Shown here one piece after another: positions 1 to 12,000 of a stretch of 64,000 nt of DNA; position 1 is the first letter of the stretch; the number at the start of each line of letters is the position of its first letter. A program made the translations under genes and the position numbers. The notes under the pieces were generated by a model. It did not search any database. It saw only the letters and a program-made list of their open reading frames with translations, and had not been told where the DNA came from. The stretch comes from Prorocentrum cordatum (lineage: Eukaryota > Sar > Dinophyceae > Prorocentrales > Prorocentraceae), in the NCBI GenBank assembly GCA_963575745.1, contig CAUYUJ010018471.1:345822-409821 (forward strand), given 5' to 3'.

Positions 1-311
1 TCCCCGGCGGGGCGCGTTGGTAGCAACCCCCAGCCCTCCAACTCCGCCCTGGCATGGCCAGCGGCCAGGGCGTCAAAGAAGGCCAGAACCCAGGTCAATG
101 TGTGATGGCCCCTGAGGCCCGAAAACTGCGCAGCGAAATCTGATAACAAAAACAAATATCCCGGCAAAGCAACCTAACAGCGATGTGTAGGAGCATATCT
201 GGAAGCATTCTCCTTAAGATTCAGATGAGAATCCAGTTGTAGAATTCTGCTGTTCTCGCAGTCGTAGTCGCATTCGTGATGACAGTCGCAGTGGCAATGG
301 CAGTCGCAGTC

Positions 312-1368
312 ACAGCCTCAGCCTCAGCCTGCCTCAGCCTCAGCCTCAGCCTCAGCCTCAGCCTGCCTCAGCCTCAGCCTCAGCCTGCTTCAGCCTCAGC
401 ATCAGTCTGCCTTCAGCCTCAGCCTCAGCCTGCCTCAGCCTCCTCAGCCTCAGCCTGCATCAGCATCAGCCTGCCTCAGCCTCAGCCTCAGCTCAGCCTG
501 CCTCAGCCTCAGCATCAGTCCTCAGCCTCAGCATCTGCCTACAGCCTCAGCCTCAGCCTGCCTCAGCCTCGGCCTCAGCCTCAGCCTGTCACAGCCTCAG
601 CCTCAGCCTCAGCCTCAGCCTCAGCCTCAGCCTCACCCTGCATCAGCCTCAGCCTCGCCTCAGCCTGCCTCAGCATCAGCTGCCTCCTCAGCCTCAGCCT
701 CAGCCTCAGCCTCAGCCTCAGCCTCAGCTCATCAGCCTGCCTCCTCAGCCTCAGCCTCAGCCTGCCTCAGCCTCAGCCTGCCTCAGCCTCAGCCTCAGCC
801 TGCTTCAGCCTCAGCCTCAGTCTGCCTTCAGCCTCGCCTCAGCCTCAGCCTCAGCCTGCCTCAGCCTCAGCCTGCATCAGCCTCAGCCTCAGCCTCAGCC
901 TGCCTCAGCATCAGCCTGCCTCAGCCTCGGCCTCAGCCTGCCTCAGCCTCAGCCTCAGCCTGCTTCAGCCTCAGCCTCAGTCTGCCTTCAGCCTCGGCCT
1001 CAGCCTCAGCCTGCCTCAGCCTCAGCCTGCATCAGCCTCAGCCTCAGCCTCAGCCTGCCTCAGCCTCAGCCTGCCTCAGCCTCAGCCTCAGCCTGCCTAG
1101 CCTCAGCCTCAGCCTGCTTCAGCCTCAGCCTCAGTCTGCCTTCAGCCTCGGCCTCAGCCTCAGCCTGCCTCAGCCTCAGCCTGCATCAGCCTCAGCCTCA
1201 GCCTCAGCCTGCCTCAGCATCAGCCTGCCTCATTCTCAGCCTCAGCCTGCCTCAGCCTCAGCCTCAGCCTGCTTCAGCCTCAGCCTCAGTCTGCCTTCAC
1301 CCTCGGCCTCAGCCTCAGCCTGCCTCAGCCTCAGCCTGCCTCAGCCTCAGCACCAGCCTGCCTCAGCA
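312..1368 (+). repeat. CAGCCT hexamer minisatellite
   Basis: About 1 kb of CAGCCT units, broken regularly by TGCCT, CATCAG and TTCAG variants, which gives a higher-order period. It reads as Ser-Leu or Pro-Gln repeats in different frames. It is not judged to be a gene. Confidence 0.9.
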
Positions 1369-1640
1369 TTCAAAATGGACCCGGGAATGGAGTTCTGGGA
1401 ACACGAAGTACACGAAGTGGCCTACAGTTGGCTCTGGGCATTCAAAGTGTGGCCCCGGAATGGAGTTCTGGGAACTCGAAGAGCACGAAGTGGCCTACAA
1501 TTGGCTCCGGGCATTCAAAATGTGGCCCCGGAATGGAGTTCTGGGAACTCGAAGACCACGAAGTGACCTACAATTGGCTCCGGGCATTCAAAATGTGGCC
1601 CCAGAATGGAGTTCTGGGAACTCGAAGACCACGAAGTGTG
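1368..1640 (+). repeat. 72-bp tandem repeat, about four units
   Basis: Units begin CATTCAAAATGTGGCCC and include GAGTTCTGGGAAC and GAAGTGGCCTACA. The period is about 72 bp, so each frame yields a 24-residue peptide repeat. The same unit occurs inverted at 4130-4520 and directly at 43885-44215, always next to the CAGCCT array. Confidence 0.85.
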
Positions 1641-1744
1641 TAACTGTTTGCCCAAAACGACTTCCGCGGATCCCTGTCCGGATGCCGCCCAGACCCCCCT
1701 GGGGAGTCAGTCAGTAGAAACATATCAGTCTTCGCTGTTACGTA

Positions 1745-3630
1745 AAAAACTCCGGGACTGAACAAAAACCAGCTGTCGGATATCAGGGTTTGTCGCCGCC
1801 GACGCCGCCGGCTGTCGCCGCCTGCCGCCCGCGGTCCGCCGCCAGTGACGGCCAGTGGGTCGCCCCCGTCCGTCGTCGCCACTACCGCCGCCGCCATTGT
1901 CGCCAGCGACCGGGGGCTACAAAAAGATGCCGATGCCGCTATACTCCACGGCCCTCTCTTGGGGGCGCGCTCTGACCAGGACTCCGAGGTGAATCCAGCC
2001 GTGGAGACGAGGGAAGGGTAGCGGTATCGGTACCGGTTCCTTGTCGCCGCTTCTCCTCCTCCTGATCCTCCTCCTGATCCTCCTCCTCCTCCTCCTCCTC
2101 CTCCTCCTCCTCCTCCTGCTGCTCCTCTTCCTCCTCCTCCTCCTCCTCCTCCTCCTCCTCCTCCTCCTCCTCCTCCTCCTCCGCCTCCTCCTCCTCCTCC
2201 TCCTCCTCGCTCCTCCTCCTCGCTCCTCCTCCCCCTGCCTCTCCCGCTCGCCGACCGCCTCCCGCGTCGCCGCCGACGCCGCCAACCGCCGCCGCCCGCT
2301 GGCCACCGTCCGCCGCTGTCCGCCGCCGTCTTGCCAGGCAGCGGCGCGCGGCCGCCTGTCGTCGTCGCCTGTGGCGCCGCCGCCGCGCCAGCACCAGCGC
2401 AGCCGCCGCCTCCGTCGCCACTGTCCGCCGCTGGTCGTCGGTGCCGGGCGGCGGCCGCGCCAGCACCGTCGCCGCCGCCGCCTTCGTCACCGCCGAGGCC
2501 GCCGCCGCCGCCGCTCTCTGTCGGTGCCGGGCGGCGGGGCGCCAGCCCCACGTCGTCGCGGGTGAGCGCCACCCCGCGCCCACCGCCGCGCAGCTGGAGG
2601 CCTCCACGGGGGGGCGGGCGCCGTGAGGCCGCCCCCCCCCATGAGCTTCGCCGCTCTCTGTGCCCATTGGCGTTCGTTGCCTGGGCCCACCTGGCCGAGT
2701 TGGGCACCCGGGTTGGAATGTGTGCCTGCTGCTTCGGGCTTCGCGGGGCCTATCCCCAAACTAGGAGGTGGGCTGGAAGAAACGGAGATGCGTGGGCCCA
2801 GCGGTAATGGGGATATGTTGGACGGTGCTAGCCCCCTGCGCCGCGCCGGCCTCAGTCCTGGACCCCAAGGGTGAGGGTTCGAAGATCGTGGGCCCCAGAC
2901 CTCCAACGTCTTGGGAGCAGCACAACGCACAAGTTGTCCGCGGCCTTCGGCCTCCAGGGGTCCTCGCCGGGCCACGGGACCGCCTAACAACTCCTCGGGA
3001 TGAGCAGCCAGCCCTATTATGGAAAGGGTCGGGACGTCTGTCGGGGGCGGCAAAGAGGGGGGCGTCAAAGAGGGGGAGGCGCAAATCATGGCCGGCGGCA
3101 TGTGCGCGGCCCAGGTTGGGGGCCAGGGACGTATTGAAATGAGAAGAGGCGCCATTAAATCTGGGGAATTATCATGGCCCACGCCATGATATCCCCCCCC
3201 CTAGTCATCACCCCCCTCTTTGACGCCCCCGAGTCTGGGGAACCCAAGACGCCTGGGGACCAGGACGTGAACAGCGTGTCGCGCCGAAGCACGGTGGGCC
3301 AAAACACGCGGCGAGGCACGCAGAGCTGAAATTCCAGACTGTACCCCCCAGAAGGTTCGTATCGTGGCGACTTCCGGTGGCGTTCAGGCCCGCGGTGCGG
3401 TCGCCGCGGGCTCGGCACGGCACGGACCTACCGTACCACCCACCCATCCAGGCAGGATCGATGGGCATCGGATCGGGAAGTCCAATCTGGTCCAGAGGTG
3501 CGTCAGAGAGTGGCCGATTCGGCACAGAGGGGGAATCGAATCGCATCGGCCGCGCTGGGACGCACAACTCCGCTATGCAAACATCGGGGCGCATCGGATC
3601 GCCAGAATATCGGATCGGAGTGATCGGGCC
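1745..3630. other. No gene seen; GC-rich repeat-bearing spacer
   Basis: It contains a CTC array (2050-2230), GCC-rich low-complexity sequence to about 2640, and a partial family R match at 2940-3010. The long open frames are antisense or sense readings of the trinucleotide runs. Confidence 0.6.
2050..2230. repeat. (CTC)n microsatellite
   Basis: Nearly pure CTC trinucleotides with a few CTG, CTT and CGC interruptions. It is one of about ten CTC/GAG arrays in the window. Confidence 0.95.
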
Positions 3631-3636
3631 CTGCCA

Positions 3637-3972
3637 GCCCCAGACCCCCGACGTCGCGATTTACCCTGACAAAAATCTCGACCCATTCCCCGGAATCGGT
3701 TTTTCATTCTGACTCGTCTTTGACGGTCCCGAGGCAGCTTTGAGAACAGATGCCAGTATGACGTCCGAGCCTGCAGCCCTTCCTTCCCTTAACTGTGCAC
3801 GTGCCTGGAGAAGGAGCCCCATGTCGATCGGGCAGCGTCGGTTATGATTTCGACAAAGACTGCGCAACTCTCCAAGACAACTTTCAGCCTCCTCCCGATG
3901 GCGAACACTCGAATATCGATCCAAACCCGGTGAGGGTCTCGAGGCCGAAAACACGGAAATACCTCCTGTCAT
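3637..3972 (-). repeat. Family R dispersed repeat, interrupted
   Basis: Family R is the commonest dispersed repeat here. On its forward strand it has AAAAATCACGACGGGAGG, then GGGCCTCGGGACCGTCAA, then a second ATCATGACGTCGGGGGTCTG. This minus-strand copy is cut by about 190 bp of unrelated DNA (3735-3915). It ends at 3976, where composite copy 2 is inserted; the expected continuation (TTCATTGCCCGAGG) resumes at about 5761. Confidence 0.65.
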
Positions 3973-3976
3973 AATT

Positions 3977-5752
3977 ACCTAACAGCTCTTGCTGATTGGT
4001 TTCTAGTGGGTTCAAAAGAGAGCATCTTGACGCCCCAGGGGGGTCTGGGCGGGACCCGGACAGGGGATCCGGCAGGATCCGACAGCCCCAGGAATCCTTA
4101 TGACTCCTTAGGAATTCTTAAGCATCCTTAGGAATCCATTCCCAGAACACCATTCCAAGGCCACATTTTGAATGCTGGGAGCCAACTGTAGGCCACTTCG
4201 TGTTCTTCGTGTTCCCAGAACACAATTCCCAGGCCACATTTTGAATGCCCGGAGCCAACTGTAGGCCACTTCGTGTCCTTCGTCTTCCCAGAACACCATT
4301 CCCAGACCACATTAAGAATGCCCGGAGTCAACTTTAAGCCACTTCGTGTTCTTCGTGTACCCAGAACACAATTCCCAGGCCACATTTTGACTGCCGGGAG
4401 CCAACTGTAGGCCACTTCGTGCTCTTCGAGCTCCTAGAACGCAATTTCCAGGCCACATTTTGAATGCCGGGAGCCAACTGTAGGCCACTTCGTGTTCTTC
4501 TTGTTCCCGGAACACCATTCCTGAGGCAGGCTGAGGCTGAGGCAGGCTGAGGCTGAGAGGCTGACGCTGAGGCTGAGGCAGGCTGAGGCTGAGGCAGGCT
4601 GATGCAGGCTGACGCTGAGGCCCAGGCCGAGGCAAGCCGAGGCAGGTTGAGGCTGAGGCTGAGGCTGATGCTGAGGCAGGCTGAGGCTGAGACAGGCTGA
4701 GGCTGAGGCTGAGGCAGGCTGACGCTGAGGCAGGCTGAGGCTGAGGCCGAGGCAGGCTCAGGAGACTGAGGCAGGCTGAGGCTGAGGCAGGCTGAGACTG
4801 AGGCTGAGGCAGCCTGAGGCTGAGGCTGAGGCTGATGCAGGCTGAGGCTGAGAGGCTGACGCTGAGGCTGAGGCAGGCTGAGGCTGAGGCTGAGGCTGAG
4901 GCAGGCTGAGGCTGAGGCTGAGGCAAGCCGAGGCAGGCTGAGGTTGAGGCTGAAGCTGAGGCAGGCTGAGGCTGAGGCTGAGGCAGTGGCTGAGGCTGAG
5001 GCAAGCTGCGGCTGAGGCTGGCTGAGGCTGAGCCTGATGCAGGCTGAGGCTGAGGCAGGCTGAGGCTGAGGCTGCGGCAGGCTGAGGCTGAGGCTGAGGC
5101 TGAGGCAGGCTGAGGCTGAGAGGTTGACGCTGAGGCTGAGGCAGGCTGAGGCTGAGGCCGAGGCAGGCTGAGGCTGAGGCTGAGGCAGGCCGAGACAGGC
5201 TGAAGCTGAGGCTAAAGCTGAGGCTGAGGCTGAGGCTGAGGCTGTGGCTGAGGCTGAGGCAAGCTGCGGCTGAGGCAGGCTGAGGCTGAGGCTGATGCAG
5301 GCTGAGGCTGAGGCAGGCTGAGGCTGAGGCAGGCTGAGGCTGAGGCTGAGGCTGATGGCTGAGGCTGAGGCAGGCTGAGGCTGAGGCTGAGGCAGGCTGA
5401 GGCTGAGGCAGGCTGAGGCTGAGGCCGAGGCAGGCGAATCCTTCGGAATCCTTAGGATTCCCTAGGAATCCTTAGGAATCCGTAGGAACCCCTAGGAATC
5501 AGGATTCCTAAGGAGTCCTAAGGTTTCCTCAGAATTCCTATGGATTCCTAAGGATGCCTAAGGATGCCTTAGCAATCCCTAGGAATCCTTAGGGTCCATT
5601 GGATCCTAAGGCCGTTGCCACTGCGACTGTCATTGCGAATGCGTCTGCGACTGCGAGAATAGCAGAATTCTACAAGTGGATTCTCACCTGAATCTTAAGG
5701 GGAATGCTTCCAGGTATGCTTATACACATCGCTGTTAGGTTGCTTTGCCGGG
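3977..5752 (-). mobile_element. Composite hexamer/72-bp repeat element, copy 2 (inverted)
   Basis: On the minus strand it starts CCCGGCAAAGCAACCTAACA and ends GAGCTGTTAGGT. Both sides carry ATAATT (3971-3976 and 5753-5758), which looks like a 6-bp target duplication. It holds about 5.5 units of the 72-bp repeat (4130-4520) and an AGGCTG array (4520-5430). Only this copy also has short GGAATCCTTA-type repeats (4088-4135 and 5433-5610). It sits inside a family R repeat. Confidence 0.75.
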
Positions 5753-5762
5753 ATAATTCGTT

Positions 5763-5860
5763 CATTGCCCGAGGGCTTTGACGGCCCCGGGGCCCGGTGA
5801 AGGCCTCCCGAGGCCGAAAACACAGAAACACCTCCCGTCGTGATTTTGTTCGCTGCCCGA
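5763..5860 (-). repeat. Family R dispersed repeat
   Basis: It contains TTTGACGGCCCCGGGGCCCG, then GAGGCCGAAAACACAG, then CCTCCCGTCGTGATTTTG. It lies in tandem with the copy that was interrupted by the composite element. Confidence 0.6.
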
Positions 5861-5984
5861 GGGGGCCTGGGCAGCACGAGGGCACCCATTCGCAAGGCGG
5901 AGAGGGCAGCGAAGACCCCCCCCCACGGCAGCGGCCAGACCCCCTGTCAGGGAGGGCCCCTCCTCAACAGCACGAACAAGGGCT

Positions 5985-6165
5985 CCCAACTTCGCGCTTC
6001 GCGCTGCGCGCGAGCGCGAAGTGCGAATAACTTCGCGCTCTCGCGCCGCCTCCCAGGGGGGAAGAGGAGGAGGAGGAGGAGGAGGAGGAGGAGGAGGAGA
6101 AGAAATCGGAGCCGAACCGCGAAGCGCGAAGCGCGAGCAACTTCGCGCCCTCGACGGCGCCCTTG
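5985..6165. repeat. GAG array flanked by GCGCGAAG palindromic runs
   Basis: A short GAG array (6062-6104) lies between stretches rich in CTTCGCGC and GCGCGAAG in both orientations, so the flanks can pair with each other. Confidence 0.6.
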
Positions 6166-6696
6166 ACGAAGACCCCCTCCTCACCTCCCCCGCCCCGCTG
6201 TCTCCCACCTCATGCCCAGAACCGCGGGTGCCGTGGCTCATCTGGCCCCGAGCTGGGCTCCCGCCAGCCAGCGCTTCAGACCGGCGCGCTCGGGCTGGAG
6301 GGCCACGGAACAGCATTTCTTGACCCTCGCTTTCCGCTCTGGCAGGGCTGAGGGTGAAGAGACTTGTTTCCGTCGGCAGCGAGGCGGGGCAATCCGCTCC
6401 GGCGTGGCAGCGACGCAGGGGCTCTACAGAGCGAATTGGCCGGCATGCAGGAGGGGGGAGGAGGACAGGCAGGGCGGCCGCGGGGAAAGGAGTGTGGAGA
6501 GACATCCAAAGACAGTATATTCGATTACTGCCTGCCCGTCTGGGAGGGCCTGGAGCCTCGGCGCCACGCCAGCGGGCGCCAGGGCGACGGTCGGCGGCCC
6601 TGGAAGAGGGCCAGGGTGGGCCCTTCCAAGAGACCAGAGGGCCTCTCGGAGGTCTCTCGGAGGGCATGGGCTGCTTCCCACCCAACCCCGTCGGGC

Positions 6697-6800
6697 AACG
6701 AGAAAACACGACAGGATGTTTTCCCTAATTTTCGGCCTCTGGAGGCCCTCACTGGGCCTCGGGACCGTCAAAAAACAACTCGGAATGAACAACTGGGACG
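6697..6800 (+). repeat. Family R dispersed repeat
   Basis: It reads AAACACGACAGGATG, then TTTTCGGCCTCTGGAGG, then GGGCCTCGGGACCGTCAA. A fragment of the same family's 3' part (ATCACGACGTCGGGGGTCT) lies at about 7001-7020. Confidence 0.6.
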
Positions 6801-7077
6801 CACAGAGACATACTAGTACTATATGTCCTCCTTGGAGGGGCGCGTCCGACACGAACATCGAGTGTACCCATCTTGTAGTATATCGTTTCCCGAGCGGTGT
6901 AGCCAGAAAGCACCCGCCACGACGCATACACGAACTATCAGATTTCTTGGTGCGCGCGTCGCCACTGGAGGGGCGACGCACATATAGCATCTGTGAACAA
7001 AATCACGACGTCGGGGGTCTCGACAGAGAGTCCCCCCCTCTGCCCTCGCAGCATCGGGGAGACGTGCGACGCGGGTC

Positions 7078-7186
7078 CGGGGGACTCGGGGTGGCCTGGC
7101 GGGGCCGCCAGGCGAATGACGAGGCCCGCTCTGACATCTGGCGCGAGCTCCCGCTGCAGGCATCCCACGACAACTGGGCCGTCAAA
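7078..7186 (+). repeat. Dispersed repeat paired with 30845-30957
   Basis: Shared blocks are GGGGCCGCCAGG-like sequence and GGCGCGAGCTCCCGCTGCAG. It also occurs at 30845-30957. Only two copies are seen and there is no coding signal. Confidence 0.55.
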
Positions 7187-7202
7187 ACTGGCGGCGCGCA
7201 CA

Positions 7203-7349
7203 AGGGGGTAGGGGGAGAAAAAAAGGCTTCTTGGAAGGAGGCTGCTTCTCAGAAGGCGCCGGCCCTGCATCGACAGACAAGGCCCGCACATTCTAAGAAG
7301 CAGGGGTGATTCCAAGAAGCCTTCGCCGCTCCCCCTACCCCCCCCCTTC
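7203..7349. repeat. Foldback (imperfect inverted repeat)
   Basis: The left arm has GGGGGTAGGGGGAG and GGCTTCTTGGAA and GCTTCTCAGAA. The right arm, reversed, repeats the three blocks in the same order with mismatches (TTCTAAGAAGC, TTCCAAGAAGCC, CTCCCCCTACCCCC). Arms are about 50 bp and the loop about 40 bp. Confidence 0.7.
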
Positions 7350-7397
7350 TCTGTGCGTGGCCGAAAACCCAGGGAGGACCCCTCAAAGAGGGTAGGC

Positions 7398-7432
7398 TTA
7401 AGTCGGGCGTGTCCCCCTACAGGGGGAGTTTC
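7398..7432 (+). mobile_element. 8-bp-TSD short element, left end only
   Basis: TTAAGTCGGGCGTGTCCCCC followed by a TACAGGGGGAG block matches the ends of the complete copies at 19458, 24282 and 25200. No matching right end was found within a few hundred bases. Confidence 0.55.
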
Positions 7433-9005
7433 GATGGTCCAAAATTGTCAGAACATATTCTGAAAATAGCCCAAAAACAGATTATTCCCATTTTAGGCAG
7501 AGGAAGAAAACCCTAAGAAAAAAAACACTTAAGTAATTTTTCCAGTGTTAGGTGGTGTGCCATCCTAACATACAGCTCGCAAGTGCAAACACGCAAAGCC
7601 AACGATTACCACTAAGCACCGCAGCCCAGAATGTGAATCAGAGTGGCGACGAGAAACGACGAATTGCACCAACAACGGAGAGGATCATCAACGTTTCTTT
7701 GGCCCCACCAAGGGTCATGATGATCCTCTGGCTCCTCGGGCGGTGCAATACCGAAATGACACACCAACCACCAAGGATAGCAGCAGTACTGAAAACGGAG
7801 GGGATCATCAACTTCACTTCGGGGCCCTCGAGGGACATGATAATCCCCTGGCCGAAGAGGAGGAAGAGGAGATGGAGGAGACAGGGGAAGGCCTCTCAGA
7901 ACCACCCAGGACGTCCAGGAATGGCCCCACCACCCCTCGATCCTAGAATCCCCGACTCTCCTCCATCCGCCTTGTGTAAAACCGAAAAAGTAGACCCGCG
8001 CCCACAGCCCAGGCACGGTTGCCGTGTGTAGCGAGGGCCAGTAGAGATGTGTTGACATTGTCGCGGGGTCTCGTTCTTCTTAGGGGTCGGCGGAAAAGCG
8101 TAGACCAGTTTAATTCTTGTGTGTGGCATCCGTCTTTATAGTCCTCATTGTTTTTCGAGAGGGGACTGGTTCAGACAAGAGCTCGCTGAACACGCAACCC
8201 CACAGCGTGTTCCTTTTGTCGGAAACTCACGGGCACATCGTGCGAGCTGATCGGAGATGGCGGACGGTCTAGGGCACACACGGCACGCACAGCAATCTCA
8301 AATACATTTCAATGCAGATTTGGCGTGAGCTTTCCGAGAACGTTACATAGAACCGAAAAGTGCGCGTGGATCCCAAACATCACGGGAGAGGCGGGTTGCC
8401 GCATGAGGCTCTTACAATGCAAGCACTGATTGGTACACGCGGCTTGGTCTGGCTAGTGGCTGCACGCGCCCAGCACACAAACAGCAACATTGAGTATTAT
8501 GATCACTCGTGTGTTCGACGTACAGTGACCCATTGCCTTGTGTGCATGCATAGCGCATCACGTCCACCATCATACTAGAGATCGCTCAAGCACGATGTTT
8601 CGCTGCTAATTATGTCCCAGCTGTAACGCAGTCATTGCATTACTTGGCCCCGAGACTAGAAGAGAAATAGCTGGCTCACCAATCCCATTTTCAAAGGGTT
8701 CTCAGAGATGCCCTCGCGAGGACTGAATCGCCACTTCCTTCATGCTCATCCTCTTCATCCTCCTGGACCCTCGTTCCTCATCGCCCCTCCTCCCTCTCCT
8801 TCTGCTCCTCCCCCCCTTCCTCCTTCAAAGCCGCCTCAGACATCAGTACTGCCACTCCCCAAGCGCAGTGCTTGCACATGGAGTGTTTGCGCTGAGGGGG
8901 GGTGATTTGCTTTGGGCAAATAGCTACACGACTCAACTGTTTGAGGACCGCGCGAGCCATCGCTTGCAGGCGTTCAATGGGTTTGGCTGCCAGCTGACCC
9001 TAGCA
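7433..9005. other. No gene or clear repeat seen
   Basis: Ordinary unique-looking sequence downstream of the 9-kb gene (which is on the minus strand). It may hold that gene's 3' UTR. Open frames here are short and have no recognisable features. Confidence 0.5.
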
Positions 9006-12000
9006 TCAGCAAAGCTTGAATTCTTCGAATGGGCACATGCTCTCATGTCCGCCCTTCAAGGCCATCTCCCACGCAACTCTGACAATCTCGCTCGCTGCGC
9101 CACTCCTTCCGCCCCAAAGCTTCCAGGCCTTGAACCTTCGAACGCCCTTGTAAGTCACCCTCCAACCCTGGTCCAGCTCATCTGCGGCAACTCTGCTCCC
9201 AGGCGGGCAAAGATCTTCAACGAGCTCTTTGATCACATCCTCGTCGCCTGGGAATACTACCTTGGGCGGGTACTTCCTTGGCTTCTTGGCATCGGGTGCC
9301 TCATCCTCGCTGGGCGGTGGCGCAGCTGCCCCTCGGCCTCGGCCTCGGCCTTTGCCTTTAGCCTCGGCCTTTGCTTTCGCCGCCGCCGCCTTGGCGGCCG
9401 CCTTCACCTTCGCATCCAAAGCCGTCTTGGTTTTCCTGATAACATCAACGACCTCGAGCTCTGCAATCTTTTGAACTGCTACCTTCTCAATGTGCTCGAC
9501 CTCTGCCTTCTGCAGGTTAGCTTTGATTTCGTCAGACATAAGGATCTCCATTGCATCGTTTTCCTTGATGAGACGGTGTCGCAGGATGCTCAGCATAAAT
9601 TCCTCGTCCAAATCAGTCTTGAAGATTGCCTCCGCCAAGGCCAAAACAAGTTTGGGGACCGAAAGCTGAGCGCTCCCAGGGACGCCGAACTCCCGTCCCA
9701 TCCGCACCAGGAATTCTTTCTTGGTGTCCCACATGGCGTACTTGGCTGCGACGTGTAGAAGTGACTCAGGAGTTCCCAATGCAGCCAGCATGCCAGAAAC
9801 TGGGAATTGACCAGTCTCGTTGTAGATAGCCAAAGGCGATTTCCACTCCACTGGCATGGCCGACCAATCGTCCCAGTCCAGCATCACCAGCCATCGCAGT
9901 GGCAACTCGTCCTCCGTCTCCGAATCCATCACCCAGAATCCTTTTTCTTTGATTTCCGTCAACATCATTTGCAGGCCAAGGATAGCAGAACCTGAAGTAC
10001 CGAAAGGAATGAACCAACTCCCATCGTTCTCCTTCGGGTTGCATATGAGAACACGGCGGAACTTCTCCCCAAGTAGCTTGGCTTTCCAACACTGCTGGGC
10101 CTGGGGAATCTTTCCGTTCGCGACGCAATACCTGATCAGGGCTTCGTCCTCGAGAGTCTGGATTTCACTAAGAGGTTGCGTAGTGTGGTATGGCGCGGTG
10201 CGACCTCCAACGATCTTCGCATGCAATTGCTTGTACACTGCGGCCTCCCGTCGAAATGGTACATGAAATATCCCGTGCATCGAAAGGTCCTTATGTCCTC
10301 GGGGGACGTTCTGAGATTCGAAGTTGAGCCTATCGAAGTTGTGCTTCTGGTCCTCGACGTGGCTGTCGATCAGGACCTCCCACGCTTTGTCATCTGCAAT
10401 TTCCTTCTTGAAGTTGGGGTTCTGTTGTTGCACCCTGCCCTGTCGCATACCGTCCTCGACCAACTTCGTCTGAGTGATCGTCTGCGGCCTCCGAAGGACT
10501 AGTTCGATGAGCTCTGGGGTTAACTTCCACTCGCCTTGCTTCAAAGCTTCAAAGACTTGCATATTGCACATCTTCGAGAGAGCATGCCGACAACGAATAG
10601 CATTCCACCAGTCGCCACCGATATTCTTGATCGTTTGGTAGTCGTCGAAGCTCTGCTTCACCCTGCCGACCCATGCCTCGCCTCCTTCCAATCCTAGTAA
10701 GAGGAATCTGGTCGGGTAGCTGTCGTAGGACATCAGTGCGCTCTTAGCACGTCGACATACGAGGCTGAGGGCGAAGTCCCCGAAGTTCGTCATCACGTCG
10801 TCCTGATAGAGAGCTCGAGGGTCGTCGCTGGCAAGGCCGATCCCGTAGTCCCTCAGGCCCGAGGTGTTGTGAACGAGCCCAATGGAGTCCATCACGCAGA
10901 CGGAATCGAGGTTCGCAAACACGGCCACAAGCGGTGGCAATCCTTTGTCCCAGGCACGCGCACACCACCAATCCACCGACTCGGTCGAAGATCGATTCTC
11001 TGTGTTCTGGTCAGTGTGGAACTTGCGCACTGGCGTGCCTGCCCCGACCACGATCGCATTCACGACGTACAAATCCTTCTGAGCCAACATGATGGTTGAG
11101 AACATCGCAGTGTTCTTGCACGCGCTCCTCACTTTCCGAACTTCCTCCCTGTCCTGAGCTGTGGTTGATTTCTCGATGTCTTCAGTGTCAGCCTTTTTCT
11201 GGAACTTGACGATGTTCTGGGAAGCTAGCAGCTTGGCACCTTTATCTTGCAAATTCCCAAGCTGAATATTCATGTACTGAAGCAAAACGTACCTCATCGA
11301 CCATTCGCGAAGCAACCTGCGGACAGACTCGACGTACTGGAACCACCTGCTCATGCCAACCTTCTCGAACTTAGTATCACAAAGCTCGGACAGCGACTCC
11401 CAGATCTCTTGAGTCTTGATGTCGTCCAGGTCCCCCTTCCCAGTCTCCCTCGCAATGTCATGCAGGCTACCTTGGAAAATGGGACAATCTGTATTCGCGA
11501 CCTTGATGTACTCCTTTGAAGCTGATTGCATGTCTCGGTACCATTTCTGAGATTCCCATGGGCCTGAGTCCATGTTGAGGACCACGATCGTCAGAAGTAT
11601 CATCGGCCAAAAGCCAGCATCGTGGAGCGCAAGTTGGAAGTCATTCCAGACTCGATGGCTTTGGTCATTGAAAACCGTCAAGTTCGCACCCTCGGAGCAC
11701 AGGAAGTGGCATGCGCTCCATCCGTCGCCACCTTGATCCATGGAAACTGAAATAGATGGCCACTTGCATGGATCTGCAGGACGGTCTTTCTCTTCTTTCG
11801 CCAAGCAGAAATCTGCCCATCGCCGCCCAGTAGACACGTGAAGCATGTGATCTGTTACACATATCCAATGCCAAACTTTGAGTCTACTCTGGTCTTTGGG
11901 CTTCTTCGCCTTCCCATCCTCGCTTTGTTGTTTGAAGAACGATTCTGCCAACTCAGCCCAGTCCAACTTGGCTGAAACGATGTCATATTCTCCCCCGAAT

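Larger units (their letters stand above)
160..1743 (+). mobile_element. Composite hexamer/72-bp repeat element, copy 1
   Basis: The left part (160-310) starts CCCGGCAAAGCAACCTAACA and recurs at 43403 and, inverted, at 5752. It is followed by a CAGCCT hexamer array, then a 72-bp-unit array, then a right part with GACCCCCCTGGGGAGTCA near 1690 and an end reading GCTGTTACGT. The ends carry a short inverted repeat: CCTAACAGC on the left, GCTGTTA on the right. Three copies share this order of parts, so it behaves as one element rather than chance satellites. No transposase is encoded. The long open frames in it come only from repeat periods that are multiples of three. Confidence 0.7.

Noticed and set aside
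276-1100. Long Ser/Leu/Pro/Gln-repeat open frame over the CAGCCT array
   Set aside because: All frames of a stop-free hexamer array stay open; it has no non-repeat domain and its counterparts at 4312-5004 and 43522-43998 lie in repeats too.
1368-1640. CRISPR-like array of regular units
   Set aside because: Units are contiguous with no spacers, the context is eukaryotic, and no cas genes are present.
1568-2707. 379-codon Gly/Glu-rich minus-strand frame
   Set aside because: Driven by the CTC array and GCC-rich low-complexity DNA; three frames are open at once.
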